This document shows, one piece after another, positions 1-10,861 of a stretch of DNA of 64,000 bases. This DNA is from Aquarana catesbeiana. Lineage: Eukaryota; Chordata; Amphibia; Anura; Ranidae. The first letter of the stretch is position 1. The number at the start of each line of letters is the position of its first letter. A model generated the notes under the pieces. It saw only the letters and a program-made list of their open reading frames with translations, was not told the DNA's origin and made no database searches. The DNA lies in the NCBI RefSeq assembly GCF_042186555.1, contig NC_133328.1:498073106-498137105 (forward strand). Reading direction: 5' to 3'. The position numbers were made by a program, and so were the translations under genes.

Positions 1-43
1 TGATTTATGCATTCCCTCCTATTCTGCTACTATCTCGACTTCT

Positions 44-1085
44 TTGCAGGATCAAGTGGGAAAGGAAGTCGGTAGTTCTTGTGGCCCCAGCGTGGCCCAG
101 AAGATCTTGGTATGCAGAAATAGTAAAGATGGTGGTAGGGGCCCCATGGCCCCTACCACCACGTCCAGACCTGCTATCGCAGGGACCAGTGTTCCATCCT
201 ACTTTACAAACGCTAAATTTAACGGTTTGGCTATTAAAACCCACATTCTAAAGAATTGTGGGCTTTCCATCTCAGTGATACCTACCTTGATTAATGCAAG
301 GAAGCCAGCTTCCAGAGTCATTTATTATAGAGTCTGGAAGGCATATGTTTCTTGGTGTGAATCCAGGGGTTGGCATCCTAGGAAGTATGTCGTAGGTAGA
401 ATTCTTGCCTTTCTGCAAATGGGGCTAGAGATGAAACTGGCCTTGAGTACTATCAAGGGCCAGGTCTTGGCCTTATCAGTATTGTTTCAACGTCCGCTTG
501 CTTCGCATTCTTTGAGCCAAAGCTTTATACAGGGGGTAACGCGGCTTATTCCACCGGTTAGGGCACCCCTGAACCCTTGGGACTTGAATTTAGTTCTGTC
601 GGCATTACAGAAACAGCCTTTTGAGCCGATACAACATCCTTTGGTCCTTTTGACAAGGAAGCTAGTTTTTCTGGTAGCCATTTCTTCTGCAAGAGTTGGC
701 GGCTCTTTCTTGCAAAGAGCCATATTTAATTGTTCACAAGGATAGAGTAGTATTGCATCCTCATCCTAGTTTTCTGCCAGGGTGGTTTCAGGTTTTCACC
801 TAAACCAGGATATTGTTTTACCTTCATTTTGTCCAGAACCCTGCAAGGAAGAAAAATCACTACACTCTTTGGATGTAGTGAGAGCAGTCAAGATCTATTT
901 GAAGGCGACTGCTCAGATTCGGAAAACAGATGTTTTGTTCATGTTGCCTGAAGATCCTAGGAAAGGACAGGCAGCATCAAAATCCACTATTGCCAAATGG
1001 ATTTGGCAGGTAATTATTCAAGCTTATGGCTTGAAGAGGAAGGTTCCACCTTTTCAGGTCAAAGTGCACTCCACCAGGGCTGCAC
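44..1085 (+). pseudogene. DIRS tyrosine recombinase, broken
   Basis: The protein would be a lambda-type tyrosine recombinase that integrates the circular DIRS cDNA. An open frame from 44 to 745 carries the N-terminal SAM-like/core-binding region (segment RVWKAYVSWCESRGWHPRKY). The frame then slips twice around 700-785 and resumes as SGFHLNQDIV and onwards to the H-x-x-R box, HSTRA, near 1069-1083. At that point the sequence jumps straight into the 3' terminal region. The related copy at 50860-51030 has roughly 180 further bases there, encoding the block that should hold the nucleophilic tyrosine, so this copy looks catalytically dead by internal deletion. Family assignment is from pattern recognition, not a search. 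Confidence 0.82.
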
Positions 1086-1125
1086 CCTACTTTTGTTTGT
1101 CCCCTCCCCTCAGGTGGCATTACTC

Positions 1126-1480
1126 TGGGGCATCCCATACAGTTATTACTGTGGCTCTGTGTCCCTTGATGTACGATAAAGAAAATAGGATTTTTATAAC
1201 AGCTTACCTATAAAATCCTTTTCTTGGAGTACATCACGGGACACAGAGGTCCCTCCCCTCTTTCCTTTCCTCTTTCGTGTATTGCTTTGCTACAAAACTG
1301 AGGTACTCCTGGTAAGTGGAGGGGGGTTATATGGAGAATTGAACTTCCTGTTTAGGGTGTGCCAGTGTCCATCACTTGAAGGTGCCATACCATATAACCC
1401 ATACAGTTATTACTTTGGCTCTGTGTCCCGTGATGTACTCCAAGAAAAGGATTTTACAGGTAAGCTGTTATAAAAATCCT
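1126..1480. repeat. DIRS inverted terminal sequence
   Basis: The end of DIRS-A contains an internal inverted repeat. About 40 bases at 1207-1245 (reading gagtacatcacgggacacag) recur in reverse complement at 1420-1460 (ctgtgtcccgtgatgtactc). The block ends in ggatttttataac-type sequence, shared with the ends of the copy at 46413-51446. This is the inverted terminal and complementary-region arrangement expected of DIRS elements, which use it to circularise cDNA. The spacer also holds a decayed copy of the motif 'cagtgtccatcacttgaaggtg', seen at the 5' ends of the other DIRS copies. Confidence 0.75.
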
Positions 1481-1759
1481 ATTTTTTTAATTGGAATTTT
1501 ATTAAACATTCACACCATATTATTCCAGCCTTCACTACTTATTGGCCCTATTTCACTTCCAATCCATCCTTTTCTTTTTTCCTGTTCCATCTTTATCCCC
1601 CTTGTAAGTAAATCAAAAAGAAATCCTAAGCGCCACTCCTATAACGTGATAATGGGAAGCCTAAAAAGCTGCTGACACTAATCACAGTCCTACATGTGTA
1701 TCAATACATTTAAACCATCAACTGTGCAGCGCTTAAAAATAAACTCACTAAAGTGCATA
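1481..1759. other. Unassigned spacer
   Basis: This AT-rich stretch lies between the DIRS-A end and the Tc1 terminal repeat. I see no exon, RNA gene or recognisable repeat end. The TA at 1758-1759 is the target dinucleotide of the following Tc1 element. Confidence 0.4.
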
Positions 1760-2228
1760 CAGTGGATATAAAAAGTCTATATACCCCTGTTAAAATATCA
1801 GGTTTCTGTGATGTAAAAAAATGAGACAAAGATAAATAATTTCAGAACTTTTTCCACCTTTTAATGTGACCTATAAACTCTACAACTCATTTGAAAAACA
1901 ATCTGAAATCTTTTAGCGTGCCTCTGATTAACCCCAAATAAAGTTCAACTGTTCTAGTAGGTCTTTCCTGACATTTTCTTAGTCACATTCACAGAGAGCT
2001 TCCAAATCATCAAAGGGATTTCATTATTAGAAGGTATCAGTCAGGAGAAGGCTACAAAAGAATTTCCAAGGCATTAGATATACCATGGAACACAGTGAAG
2101 ACAGTCATCATCAAGTGGAGAAAATATAGCACAACAGTGACATTACCAAGAACTCAACGTCCCTCCAAAATTGATGAAAAGACAAGGAGGAAACTGGTCA
2201 GGGAGGCTGCCAAGAGACCTACAGCTAA

Positions 2229-5200
2229 TTTTTTTAAATCAAAATGAATTTTATTGAGAAAAAACACATCTGGACAAACACACATACGATCAATAGGAGT
2301 ATATATCTGAAGTTACATACACAATATCTTTCTGTTCTAATATCTTAAGCATTCACTATTATGTAGTTAAACCAGGTTGCTTTGGGCCTGAGGGCCGCGT
2401 TTAACCTAATGTAACATGTCAATAAATTATAAAACAAAGGTATATAACCTGGATATTTTATGCATCTGTGATCTATTAGTAGGTCAATATTGTTGTGTGA
2501 CCAGAAAAAAAAGGAAAAAAAAAAGGAGAGTAAAACAGATATATCCTTAATGGATGTATACAACCTAATGTTAACCAACTATTCAAAATATAAGTTATGT
2601 CCACTCCTACCATACTTTTCCTGCAGCACATTGCAAGACTACGGTGCAGCTTGTAAGTTAAATCACCCATGTACCCTGTGTGTACTCTACATTTGTAGCA
2701 GTCTGTCTTTTACTAATTGAGTTGGTCCCTAGTCCCGGAGTATCTAACCAAGATTGCCACATTGAATAAAACTTTTTCAGGGCATTACGATGTTGATAGG
2801 TAATCTTTTCGCGTATAAGCAAGTTATTTACCAATTTCACCCATTGTTCGCCTGTTGGTACCCTCGAGGTGATCCATAGCCTTGCAATTGCTTTACGAGC
2901 TATATACAATAGTCGTAATATGGCAGTGTGACCATTGGGAGAGAGTAAGGGGACCTCCAGGGCACCAAGCAGGCATATCACTGGATCCTTTATAATCGGA
3001 AATTGGAATACCTGTGAAATAGTATTGAAAACATAGCTCCAATATCTGAAAAGTTTTGGGCATTTCTACATCATGTGTAATAAATCACCATTATGGGTGC
3101 CGCATTTTGGGCATAGTGGAGTATCTCTAAGTCCCCATTTGTGCAAACGAACCGGGGTTCTGTATGCTCTATGTAGTAGATAGAGATGGGATAATCTCTG
3201 CGATGCCGATACCGAAACAAGTGGAGCAGAAGTTAGACATAACTCCCAGGTGTCTCCGTCCATAGGACCCAGATCTCGTTCCCATCCCTTTCTACAGGTT
3301 AAGCAACCTGATATATACTCTGGAAATCATACCCTTTCTCTCATCTGTTGACAATACATCATTCATTAATGGATGCACCATCACCCCCAGCGGAGACACC
3401 CTACCCTGACTATGAATAGCATGCCTCAGCTGGAGGTATCTATAAAACTGTGTTCTAGGAAGGCAAAATTCCTCACTAAGTTCCGTAAAGGATTTGAGTG
3501 TGGTTCCGGAAAACAACAGGGCAATATAATGAACGCCTGCAGCCTCCCAGGAGCGGGAATCCTCTAGTTTGAGAAGCTCTTTAAAGTATACATTCCTCCA
3601 TATAGGAGTCCAAGAACACACCCCCTTAATATGGAGAAGAGATCTAACATACTTCCAGAGAGTATTTAGTAGAGTGATGGTGGGAAGCGAATATGACAAA
3701 TGTGTGAATCCTGCTTCCAGATGAGCCAGTACTGGGAGACTGGACCCATCCGGAAGCAACAGGGATCTAATAGGGTCCGAAGGGTCCACCTCCCCCCAGT
3801 TATTCAATTGTTGCAACTGGGAGGCTACAAAGTAGTACCTGGGGTGTGGGACTGCCATACCTCCTTGGTCCTTAGCAAGTTGCAATGAATGCATACTAAT
3901 ACGTGCCTGTTGGATACCCCAAATTAGGTCCCTGAACTGAGCGTCTATACGTGTAAACCACTTGTGAGTTATCCATATTGGGGAGTTGTGGAATATATAA
4001 AGAAGTTGGGGGGCCCATACCATTTTAATTAAGTTTACTCTCCCTGTCACAGATAGGGGCATTTTTTCCATGCAACACATTTCACTTTAAATTTTTGGAG
4101 TAGTGTGGACATGTTCAGGTCTAAGTACTGAGTAGGATCTGGTGAAATTTGTATACCTAGATAACGGAACTCCTCAGTTACCACAATATCTTTTGAACAC
4201 GCAGGCAGAGGCTTTGGTAATGGCTCTAGGGGCAATAACACTGACTTGTTCCAATTGATGCTAAAACCCGATAGCTTCCCAAAGTCAATGATCAGGTTCA
4301 TTACGTTTTGCAATGAGCTATCAGTATCTCCCAGGTATATTAAGGTATCGTCTGCGTATAAGGATACTTTATCGTGATTAGAGCCGCGCCGAAACCCTAC
4401 AATATCCTGTGAGGTCCTGATATGTATAGCCAGAGGCTCCAAGGCTAGGGCAAACAGCAGGGGGGATAAAGGACACCCCTGCCGTGTGCCTCTGTGGAGT
4501 TGAAATGGAGATGATATATCTCTATAGCTCTATTACCCGGATTATCAGCAGGAATCTGTATATTAAGAAATAGTCTTCGTAAGTTTTGGGATGTGGATCT
4601 TGTTGGTATGAAACCTGATTGGTCCCTGTGGATTATTTTCTGTATACACTTGGCTAGCCTGTTCGCCAGAACCCTGACCAACAGCTTGACGTCAAACGTA
4701 AGTAATGAAATAGGTCTGTACGAGTCCGGCGAAGAGGGATCTTTACCGGGCTTTAACAGCACCACTATAAGGGCTTCATTCATAGAGGCAGGTAAAGTAC
4801 CAGTCTCAAATGCCAAATTATAAACTTTTAGTAGTATGGGGATCAACTGCGTCGAGTATCGCTTGTATACTTCTGCCAGGAGACCATCAGCTCCAGGTGC
4901 CCGACTGTTTTGTGTATGTGCCAAAACCTCCAACAACTCCTCCTCAGTAAGGGGAGCATTCAGCAGGGATGCATCCGAGGATGATAAGCAGGGCAAGGGG
5001 TATTTATCTAAGAACAAACAGATATCCTTCATGTGAGGGTTGGACTTTGGACGTATAAACCTCTTGAAAAAAACCCTTGAAAACTTCCATAATATCTTTG
5101 GTGGGATGGTGAAATGTTCCTTGCTTGTCAATCACTGTACCTATGTGTGAGGATGGCTGCTGCGATTTAGCCAATATTGCTAGCATATGACCTGTATTTT

Positions 5201-5916
5201 CCCCTACATCAAAATAAGTCTGCTGTAGGAAAAAACATTTATTCTCTGCTAACTGTAATGAAAGATCCTTAAGCATGGATTGGGCAGCTAACCATGATCT
5301 TTTGGTGTCATCAGTGGGGTCAGCTATATATTTTGCTTCTGACTGCTGTGCCATGTCTAGAACTGAATTCTCCCATTCTTTGGTAGATGTTTTAATGTGG
5401 GATATCACTCTATTGAATTGACCATGTAAAAAATGCTTTTACCGTCTCCCAGACTATATCTATAGTGGTTGAGCCTATATTCTGTTTAAAAAAATTTGAG
5501 AAGTTCTGGGACTAGGTCAGGTTCTGGAATAAGAGACAACCATAGGGGATTGAGTTTCCAAAGTGTGTTGCATTTGGTCACCCCTACCCGGATATCTACC
5601 GAAAGTGGGGAGTGGTCAGATACTTGTCTAGGGTGGTATTGCAAGGACTCTAACAGTGGTAAGAAAAGGTCATTTCCTAATCCAAAGTCAATTCTAGATA
5701 GCCCTCTTATCGAGGCTGACTGGCATGAATATACCTTAGCATCTGGATTGCGTGTCCTCCAAACATCAACTAGGCCCATCTCTGAGACAAGATGAGCAAA
5801 CTGGGTAAGCCCATGACGTCTCTGGGCGCCATCTCTTGTCCGAGCATGTAACTTATCCCTTTCATGATCGACATAATTATTGAAATCTCCCACGACTAGG
5901 ATCGGCACACCCGGAC
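2229..5916 (-). mobile_element. 5'-truncated L1/Tx1-like LINE inside Tc1 no. 1 (LINE-A)
   Basis: A minus-strand non-LTR retrotransposon interrupts the Tc1 transposase. The target sequence cctacagc is present at both junctions (2218-2225 and 5917-5924), giving an 8-bp target duplication. The low-coordinate end starts with a T-run, that is a 3' poly(A) tail on the minus strand. The element is truncated at the 5' side within the endonuclease domain and has no ORF1, which fits abortive target-primed reverse transcription. It contains endonuclease, reverse transcriptase and C-terminal coding remnants of an L1-type ORF2. Confidence 0.9.
2658..5908 (-). pseudogene. L1/Tx1-type ORF2 (endonuclease-RT), broken
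   Basis: Reading down the minus strand: the C-terminal half of an AP-type endonuclease (5486-5908, with VVGDFN, SRIDF and the SDHSPL histidine motif); a linker (5004-5408); RT fingers with SPDSYRPISLL and QSGFIPTRST (4520-5131); the palm with LYADDTLIY near 4320-4360; thumb and C-terminal region (3292-4080); and a zinc-knuckle-like CPKCGTHNGDLLHMM (about 3065-3130). Near 4500-4520 the frame jumps from the end of finger motif 2 directly to the HRGTRQGCPLSP-type motif. The palm block with the first catalytic aspartate is therefore deleted. Several further frameshifts are present. Confidence 0.87.
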
Positions 5917-6376
5917 CCTACAGCAACATTAAAGGAGCTGCAGGAATATCTTGCAAGTACTGGCTGTAAGGTGCATGTGACAACAATCTCCCGTATTCTT
6001 ATGTCTGGGCTTTGGGTTAGAGTGGCAAGACGGAAGTCTTTTCTTACAGAAAAACTTCTTTTTAAGAAAAACATCCAAGCCCGGATACATTTTGCAAAAG
6101 CACATCTGAAGTCTCCCAAAAGCATGTGGAAAAACGTGTTATGGTCTGGTGAAACCAAGGTTGAACACTTTGGCCATAATTCCAAAAGATATGTTTGGTG
6201 CAAAAACAACACTGCACATCGCCAAAAGAACATCATACCCACTGTAAAGCATGGTGGTGGCAGCATCATGCTTTGGGGCTGTTTTTCTTCAGCTGGAACG
6301 GGGGCCTTAGTCAAGGTAGAGGGAATTATAAACAGTTCCAAATACCAGTCAATATTGGCACAAAACCTCCAGGCTT

Positions 6377-6686
6377 CTGCTAGAAAGCTGAACATGAAGA
6401 GGAACTTCATCTTTCAGGATGACAACGACCCAAAGCATGCATCCAAAGCAACAAAGGAATGGCTTCACCAGAGGAAGATTAAAGTTTTGGAATGACCCAG
6501 CCAGAGCCCAGACCGGAATCCAATTGAAAATCTGCTAGAAAGCTGAACATGAAGAGGAACTTCATCTTTCAGGATGACAACGACCCAAAGCATACATCCA
6601 AAGCAACAAAGGAATGGCTTCACCAGAGGAAGATTAAAGTTTTGGAATGACCCAGCCAGAGCCCAGACCTGAATCCAATTGAAAAT
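6377..6686 (+). repeat. 155-bp tandem duplication inside Tc1 no. 1
   Basis: Positions 6377-6531 and 6532-6686 are near-identical direct copies starting ctgctagaaagctgaacatg. They cover the second catalytic aspartate block through the region upstream of the third. Only a few single-base differences separate them, and both carry the same TGA in place of the LEW tryptophan, so the duplication is younger than that mutation. Confidence 0.95.
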
Positions 6687-7088
6687 CTGTAGGGTGATCT
6701 GAAGAGGGCTGTGCACAGGAGATGCCCTCGCAATCTGACAGATTTGGAGTGTTTGCAAAGAAGAGTGGGCAAATAATGGCAAATCTAGATGTGCCATGCT
6801 GATAGACTCATACCCAAAAAGACTGAGTGCTGTAATAAAATCAAATGGTGCTTCAACACAGTATTAGTTTAAGGGTGTGCACACTTTTGCAACCGTATTA
6901 TTTTATTTTTTTTATTTTTACTTCCCTCCACCTAAAAGATTTCAGTTTGTTGTTCAATTGAGTTGTACAGGTTATAGGTCACATTAAAGGTGAAAAAAGC
7001 TCTGAAATGATTTATCTTTGTCTCATTTTTTTTATCACAGAAACCTGACATTTTAACAGGGATGTGTAGACTTTTTATATCCACTGTA

Positions 7089-7642
7089 TATCGTGAAAAT
7101 ATATAAGGATTCTGATGATACCAAAAATATCACTTCATATGTGAAAACAATACTGATCATGCAGTGCATAAACACTTATATTTTGTAAAACAAAATAAAA
7201 AAGGATCTAGGATGTGTATCACCACAGGTGCTCCCCCTCTGCAGGAATATTCTCATCTGGATCAGTGTGACCACTACAGCTAAGTAGGGTCAAAAACAGC
7301 TTTCTAGCCTCACCATGGGCTATAACAAGACAACTCCAGGGCTCCTTTCCTCTCCTTGCTTCCTGGTGGCCAGTGATTACCATTGATAAATAGTAGAGAA
7401 AGAAAATCGATATTTGTTATATCATTTAAAAATCACTTATTTGCATACAAAACAGTAACCAGGTACTCACATTTTTCTGGTGCTACAAGCCTACCAGTCT
7501 GTAAACAGCAAAGATAAAATCCATGTTTGGGAATTACCTCTCCAATTCACACAAGCCCCATCGGCACTTCTCATGGAAATAACTAACTCCACTCTAGTTC
7601 CTAGTAATGCGATCATCCTTGCCCCTCCCCATCGCGTTTCAG
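7089..7642. other. Unassigned spacer
   Basis: No coding exon or complete repeat is recognisable in 7089-7600. The last 40 bases (cttgcccctccccatcgcg) already belong to the Penelope-type motif of the palindrome that follows. Confidence 0.35.
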
Positions 7643-7740
7643 TACAGGGTCTTGTATCTTCCTCAGGGGGATTTCTCAAGAATATCTCAGAGAAATCCCC
7701 CCCGAGGAAAATACAAAACCCTGTATCGATATACGTTGGG
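7620..7740. repeat. Near-perfect palindrome made of two hammerhead-like Penelope motifs
   Basis: The arms at 7643-7677 and 7690-7725 are reverse complements over about 35 bases with a few mismatches, separated by a 12-base loop. Weaker inversion extends outward to about 7625 and 7740. Read on the minus strand, the left arm contains CTGAGGA, a foldable segment, then GAAACGCG. This is the order CUGANGA - stem II - GAAA - short stem III of a hammerhead ribozyme, with CCCC/GGGG available for stem I. The right arm is a decayed plus-strand copy. The arrangement suggests two head-to-head Penelope-type ends; a stable DNA or RNA hairpin is expected. Confidence 0.6.
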
Positions 7741-7794
7741 GGGGGGCACATACGTGCCATTGCTTCAGTTTGTGTCAGTGCGCGTGTGTATATA

Positions 7795-9325
7795 CAGTCA
7801 GGTCCATAAATATTCTAATCTTTTTGGCTCTATACATAACCACAATTGATTTAAAATGAAACAAACCAGATGTGCTTTAACTGCAGACTTTCAGCTTCAA
7901 TTTGAGGGTATATACATCCAAATCAGGAGAACGGTGTAGGAATTACAACAGTTTGTATATGTGCCTCCCACCTTTTAAGGGACCATTGGCTGCTCAGCTG
8001 TTCCGTGGCCAGGTGTGTGTTGTTCCCTCATTATCCCATTTACAAGGAGCAGCTAAAAGGTCCAGAGTTAATTTCAAGTGTGCTATTTGCATTTGGAATC
8101 TGTTGCTGTCAACTCTCAATATGAGATCCAAAGAGCTGTCACTATCAGTGAAGCAAGCCATCATTAGGCTGAAAAAACAAAACAAACCCATCAGAGAGAT
8201 AGCAAAAACATTAGGTGTTGGCAAATCAACTGTTTGGAACATCCTTAAAAAGAGAGAACGCACCGGTGAGCTCAGCAACACCAAAAGACCCGGAAGACCA
8301 CGGAAAACAACTGTGGTGGATGACCGAAGAATTCTTTCCCTGGTGAAAAAAACACCCTTCACAACAGTTGGCCAGATCAAGAACACTCTCCAGGAGATAG
8401 GTGTATGTGTGTCAAAGTCAGCAATCAAGAGAAGACTTCACCAGAGTGAATACAGAGGGTTCACCACAAGATGTAAACCATTGGTGAGCCTCAAAAACAG
8501 GAAGGCCAGGTTAGAGTTTGCCAAACAACATCTAAAAAAGCCTTCACAGTTCTGGAACAACATCCTATGGACAGATGAGACCAAGATCAACTTGTACCAG
8601 AGTGATGGGAAGAGAAGAGTATGTGGAAGGAAAGGAACTGCTCATGATCCAAAGCATACCACCTCATCAGTTATGCATGGTGTTGGTAGTGTCATGGCGT
8701 GGGCATGTATGGCTGCCAATGGAACTGGTTCTCTTGTATTAGTGATGTGACTGCTGACAAAAGCAGCAGGATGAATTCTGTAGTGTTTCGGGCATTATTA
8801 TCTGCTCAGATTCAGCAAAATGCTTCAGAACTCATTTGACGGCGCTTCACAGTGCAGATGGACAATGACCCGAAGCATACTGCGAAAGCAACCAAAGAGT
8901 TTTTTAAGGGAAAGAAGTGGAATGTTATGCAATGGCCAAGTCAATCACCTGACCTGAATCCGATTGAGCATGCATTTTACTTGCTGAGGAGAAAACTGAA
9001 GGGAAAATGCCCCAAGAAGAAGCAGGAACTGAAGACAGTGGCAGTAGGGGCCTGGCAGAGCATCACCAGGGATGAAACCCAGCGTCTGGTGATGTCTATG
9101 CTTTCCAGACTTCAGGCTGTAATTGACTGCAAAGGATTTGCAACCAAGTATTAAAAAGTGAAAGTTTGATGGATGATTGTTAATCTGTCCCATTTCTTTT
9201 GGTCCCTTAAAAAGTGGGAGGCACATATACAAACTGTTGTAATTCCTTTTCATTTCAAATCCATTGTGGTGGTGTATAGAGCCAAAAAGATTAGAATTGT
9301 GCTGATGTCCCAATATTTATGGACC
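7795..9325 (+). mobile_element. Tc1-like DNA transposon (Tc1 no. 2)
   Basis: The left terminal repeat starts cagtcaggtccataaatatt at 7795 after TA (7793-7794). The right copy (aatatttatggacc) ends at 9325 but lacks the last six bases and the TA, and abuts the next Tc1 element. Subterminal sequence (agccaaaaagattaga; caaactgttgtaattc) is inverted between the ends. The single plus-strand transposase has the normal size. The right terminus is damaged, so the copy could not be mobilised as it stands. Confidence 0.92.
8121..9154 (+). pseudogene. Tc1 transposase, one frameshift region
   Basis: The frame starts at the ATG at 8121 (MRSKELSLSVKQAIIRLKK). It has paired helix-turn-helix domains (TLGVGKSTVWNILKK; GRPRKTT as the GRPR AT-hook-like linker), then the first catalytic aspartate in LWTDETKINLY (near 8570). 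After SLVLVM the frame is lost at about 8748 through a small deletion. It resumes at 8852 with [13 protein letters not shown], holding the second aspartate, then [15 protein letters not shown] with the glutamate-position residue and the normal C-terminus CKGFATKY. All three catalytic positions remain, so this is the best-preserved Tc1 gene here. Confidence 0.9.
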
Positions 9326-9540
9326 CGAGGGGACGGAAAGTATTCAGACCCCCTTAAATTTTTAACTGTTTGTTATATTGCAGCCATTTGCTAAAATCGT
9401 TTAAGTTCATTTTTTTCCTCATGAATGTACACACAGCACCCCATATTGACAGAAAAACACAGAATTATTGAGATTTTTGCAGATTTATTAAAAAAGAAAA
9501 ACTGAAATATCACATGGTCCTAAGTATTCAGACCCTTTGC

Positions 9541-10581
9541 TCAGTATTTAATAGAAGCACCCTTTTGATCTAATACAGCTATGAGTCTTTTTGGGAAAGA
9601 TGCAACAAGTTTTTCACACCTGGATTTAGGGATCCTCTGCCATTCCTCCTTGCAGATCCTCTCCAGTTCTGTCAGGTTGGATGGTAAACGTTGGTGGACA
9701 GCCATTTTTAGGTCTCTCCAGAGATGCTCAATTGGGTTTAAGTCAGGGCTCTGGCTGGGCCATTCAAGAACAATCACGGAGTTGTTGTGAAGCCACTCCT
9801 TCATTATTTTAGCTGTGTGCTTAGGGTCATTGTCTTGTTGGAAGGTAAACCTTTCGGCCCAGTCTGAGGTCCTGAGCACTCTGGAGAAGGTTTTCGTCCA
9901 GGATATCCCTGTACTTGGACACATTCATCTTTCCCTCGATTGCAACCAGTCGTCCTGTCCCTGCAGCTGAAAAACACCCCCACAGCATGATGCTGCCACC
10001 ACCATGCTTCACTGTTGGGACTGTATTGGACAGGTGATGAGCAGTGCCTGGTTTTCTCCACACATACCGCTTAGAATTAAGGCCAAAAAGTTCTATCTTG
10101 GTCTCATCAGGCCAGAGAATCTTATTTCTCAACATCTTGGAGTCCTTCAGGTGTTTTTTGGCAAACTCCATTCGGGCTTTCATGTGTCTTGCACTGAGGA
10201 GATGCTTCCATTGGGCCACTCTGCCATAAAGGCCTGACTGGTGGAGGGCTGCAGTGATGGTTGACTTTCTACAACTTTCTCCCATCTCCTGACTGCATCT
10301 CTGGAGCTCAGCCACAGTGATCTTTGGGTTCTCCTTGACCTCTTTCACCATGGCTCTTCTCCCCCGATAGCTCAGTTTGGCCGGACGGCCAGCTCTAGGA
10401 AGGGTTCTGGTCGTCCCAAACATCTTCCATTTAAGGATTGTGGAGGCCACTGTGCTCTTAGGAACCTTAAGTGCAGCAGAAATTTTTTGTAACCTTGGCC
10501 AGATCTGTGCCTTGCCACAATGCTGTCTCTGAGCTCTTCAGGCAGTTCCTTTGACCTCATGATTCTCATTTGCTCTGACAT
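9541..10581 (-). pseudogene. Tc1 transposase, frameshifted
   Basis: Minus-strand order: a start-proximal region with IMRSKELPEELRDSIVARH (about 10580-10520); a frameshift near 10480; then helix-turn-helix and GRPAKLS linker; ILWPDETKIELFG with the first catalytic aspartate; HGGGSIMLWGCFSAAGTG; a frameshift near 9830; [17 protein letters not shown] with the second aspartate; and [19 protein letters not shown] with the third catalytic position. It ends ...QKGASIKY. The gene spans a full-length transposase with at least two frameshifts, so no intact protein is expected. Confidence 0.9.
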
Positions 10582-10861
10582 GCACTGTGAGCTGTAAGGT
10601 CTTATATAGACAGGTGTGTGGCTTTCCTAATCAAGTCCAATCAGTATAATCAAACAGCTGGACTCAAATAAAGGTGTAGAACCATCTCAAGGATGATCAG
10701 AAGAAATGGACAGCACCTGAGTTAAATATATGAGTGACACAGCAAAGGGTCTGAATACGTAGGACCATGTGATATTTCAGTTTTTTCTTTTTTAATAAAT
10801 CTGCAAAAATGTCAACAATTCTGTGTTTTTCTGTCAATATGGGGTGCTGTGTGCACATTAA

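Larger units (their letters stand above)
1..1480 (+). mobile_element. DIRS-like retrotransposon, 3' part (DIRS-A)
   Basis: This is the downstream part of a tyrosine-recombinase retrotransposon that enters from outside the window. The recombinase frame (44-1085) is followed directly by the inverted end sequence (about 1126-1480). The same arrangement and closely related DNA recur at 50190-51446, so the two copies belong to one family. DIRS elements replicate through an RNA intermediate and integrate by a tyrosine recombinase rather than a DDE integrase, and so leave no target-site duplication. The copy is broken: the recombinase carries frameshifts and stops and has lost its C-terminal part. 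Family assignment is confident; the 5' half lies outside the window. Confidence 0.85.
2010..6868 (+). pseudogene. Tc1 transposase, split and mutated
   Basis: This is a DDE/DDD-type cut-and-paste transposase. The helix-turn-helix N-terminal part is readable at about 2010-2225 (HHQRDFIIRRYQSGEGYKR-type sequence) and the catalytic part resumes at 5925-6868 after the LINE. Visible catalytic context: WSGETK at 6142-6159, where family members have an aspartate in place of G; HDND-type second aspartate (DDNDPKHASK) near 6420; and PIEN, which provides the third acidic residue. The conserved [12 protein letters not shown] motif carries a TGA in place of the W codon at 6493. A 155-bp duplication repeats the region of the second aspartate. 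The gene is inactive on at least four counts. Confidence 0.88.
1760..7086 (+). mobile_element. Tc1-like DNA transposon (Tc1 no. 1), split by a LINE
   Basis: Terminal inverted repeats start with cagtggatataaaaagtc at 1760 and end with gactttttatatccactg at 7086. Each is flanked by the TA expected of Tc1/mariner insertion (1758-1759 and 7087-7088). Subterminal DNA is also inverted: the 'aacaggggt/acccctgtt' and 'tgatgtaaaaaaatgagaca' segments occur at both ends. The transposase lies on the plus strand, its N-terminal third before and the rest after a 3.7-kb LINE insertion (2229-5916). Without the LINE the element is about 1.6 kb, the normal Tc1 size plus a 155-bp tandem duplication. Confidence 0.93.
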
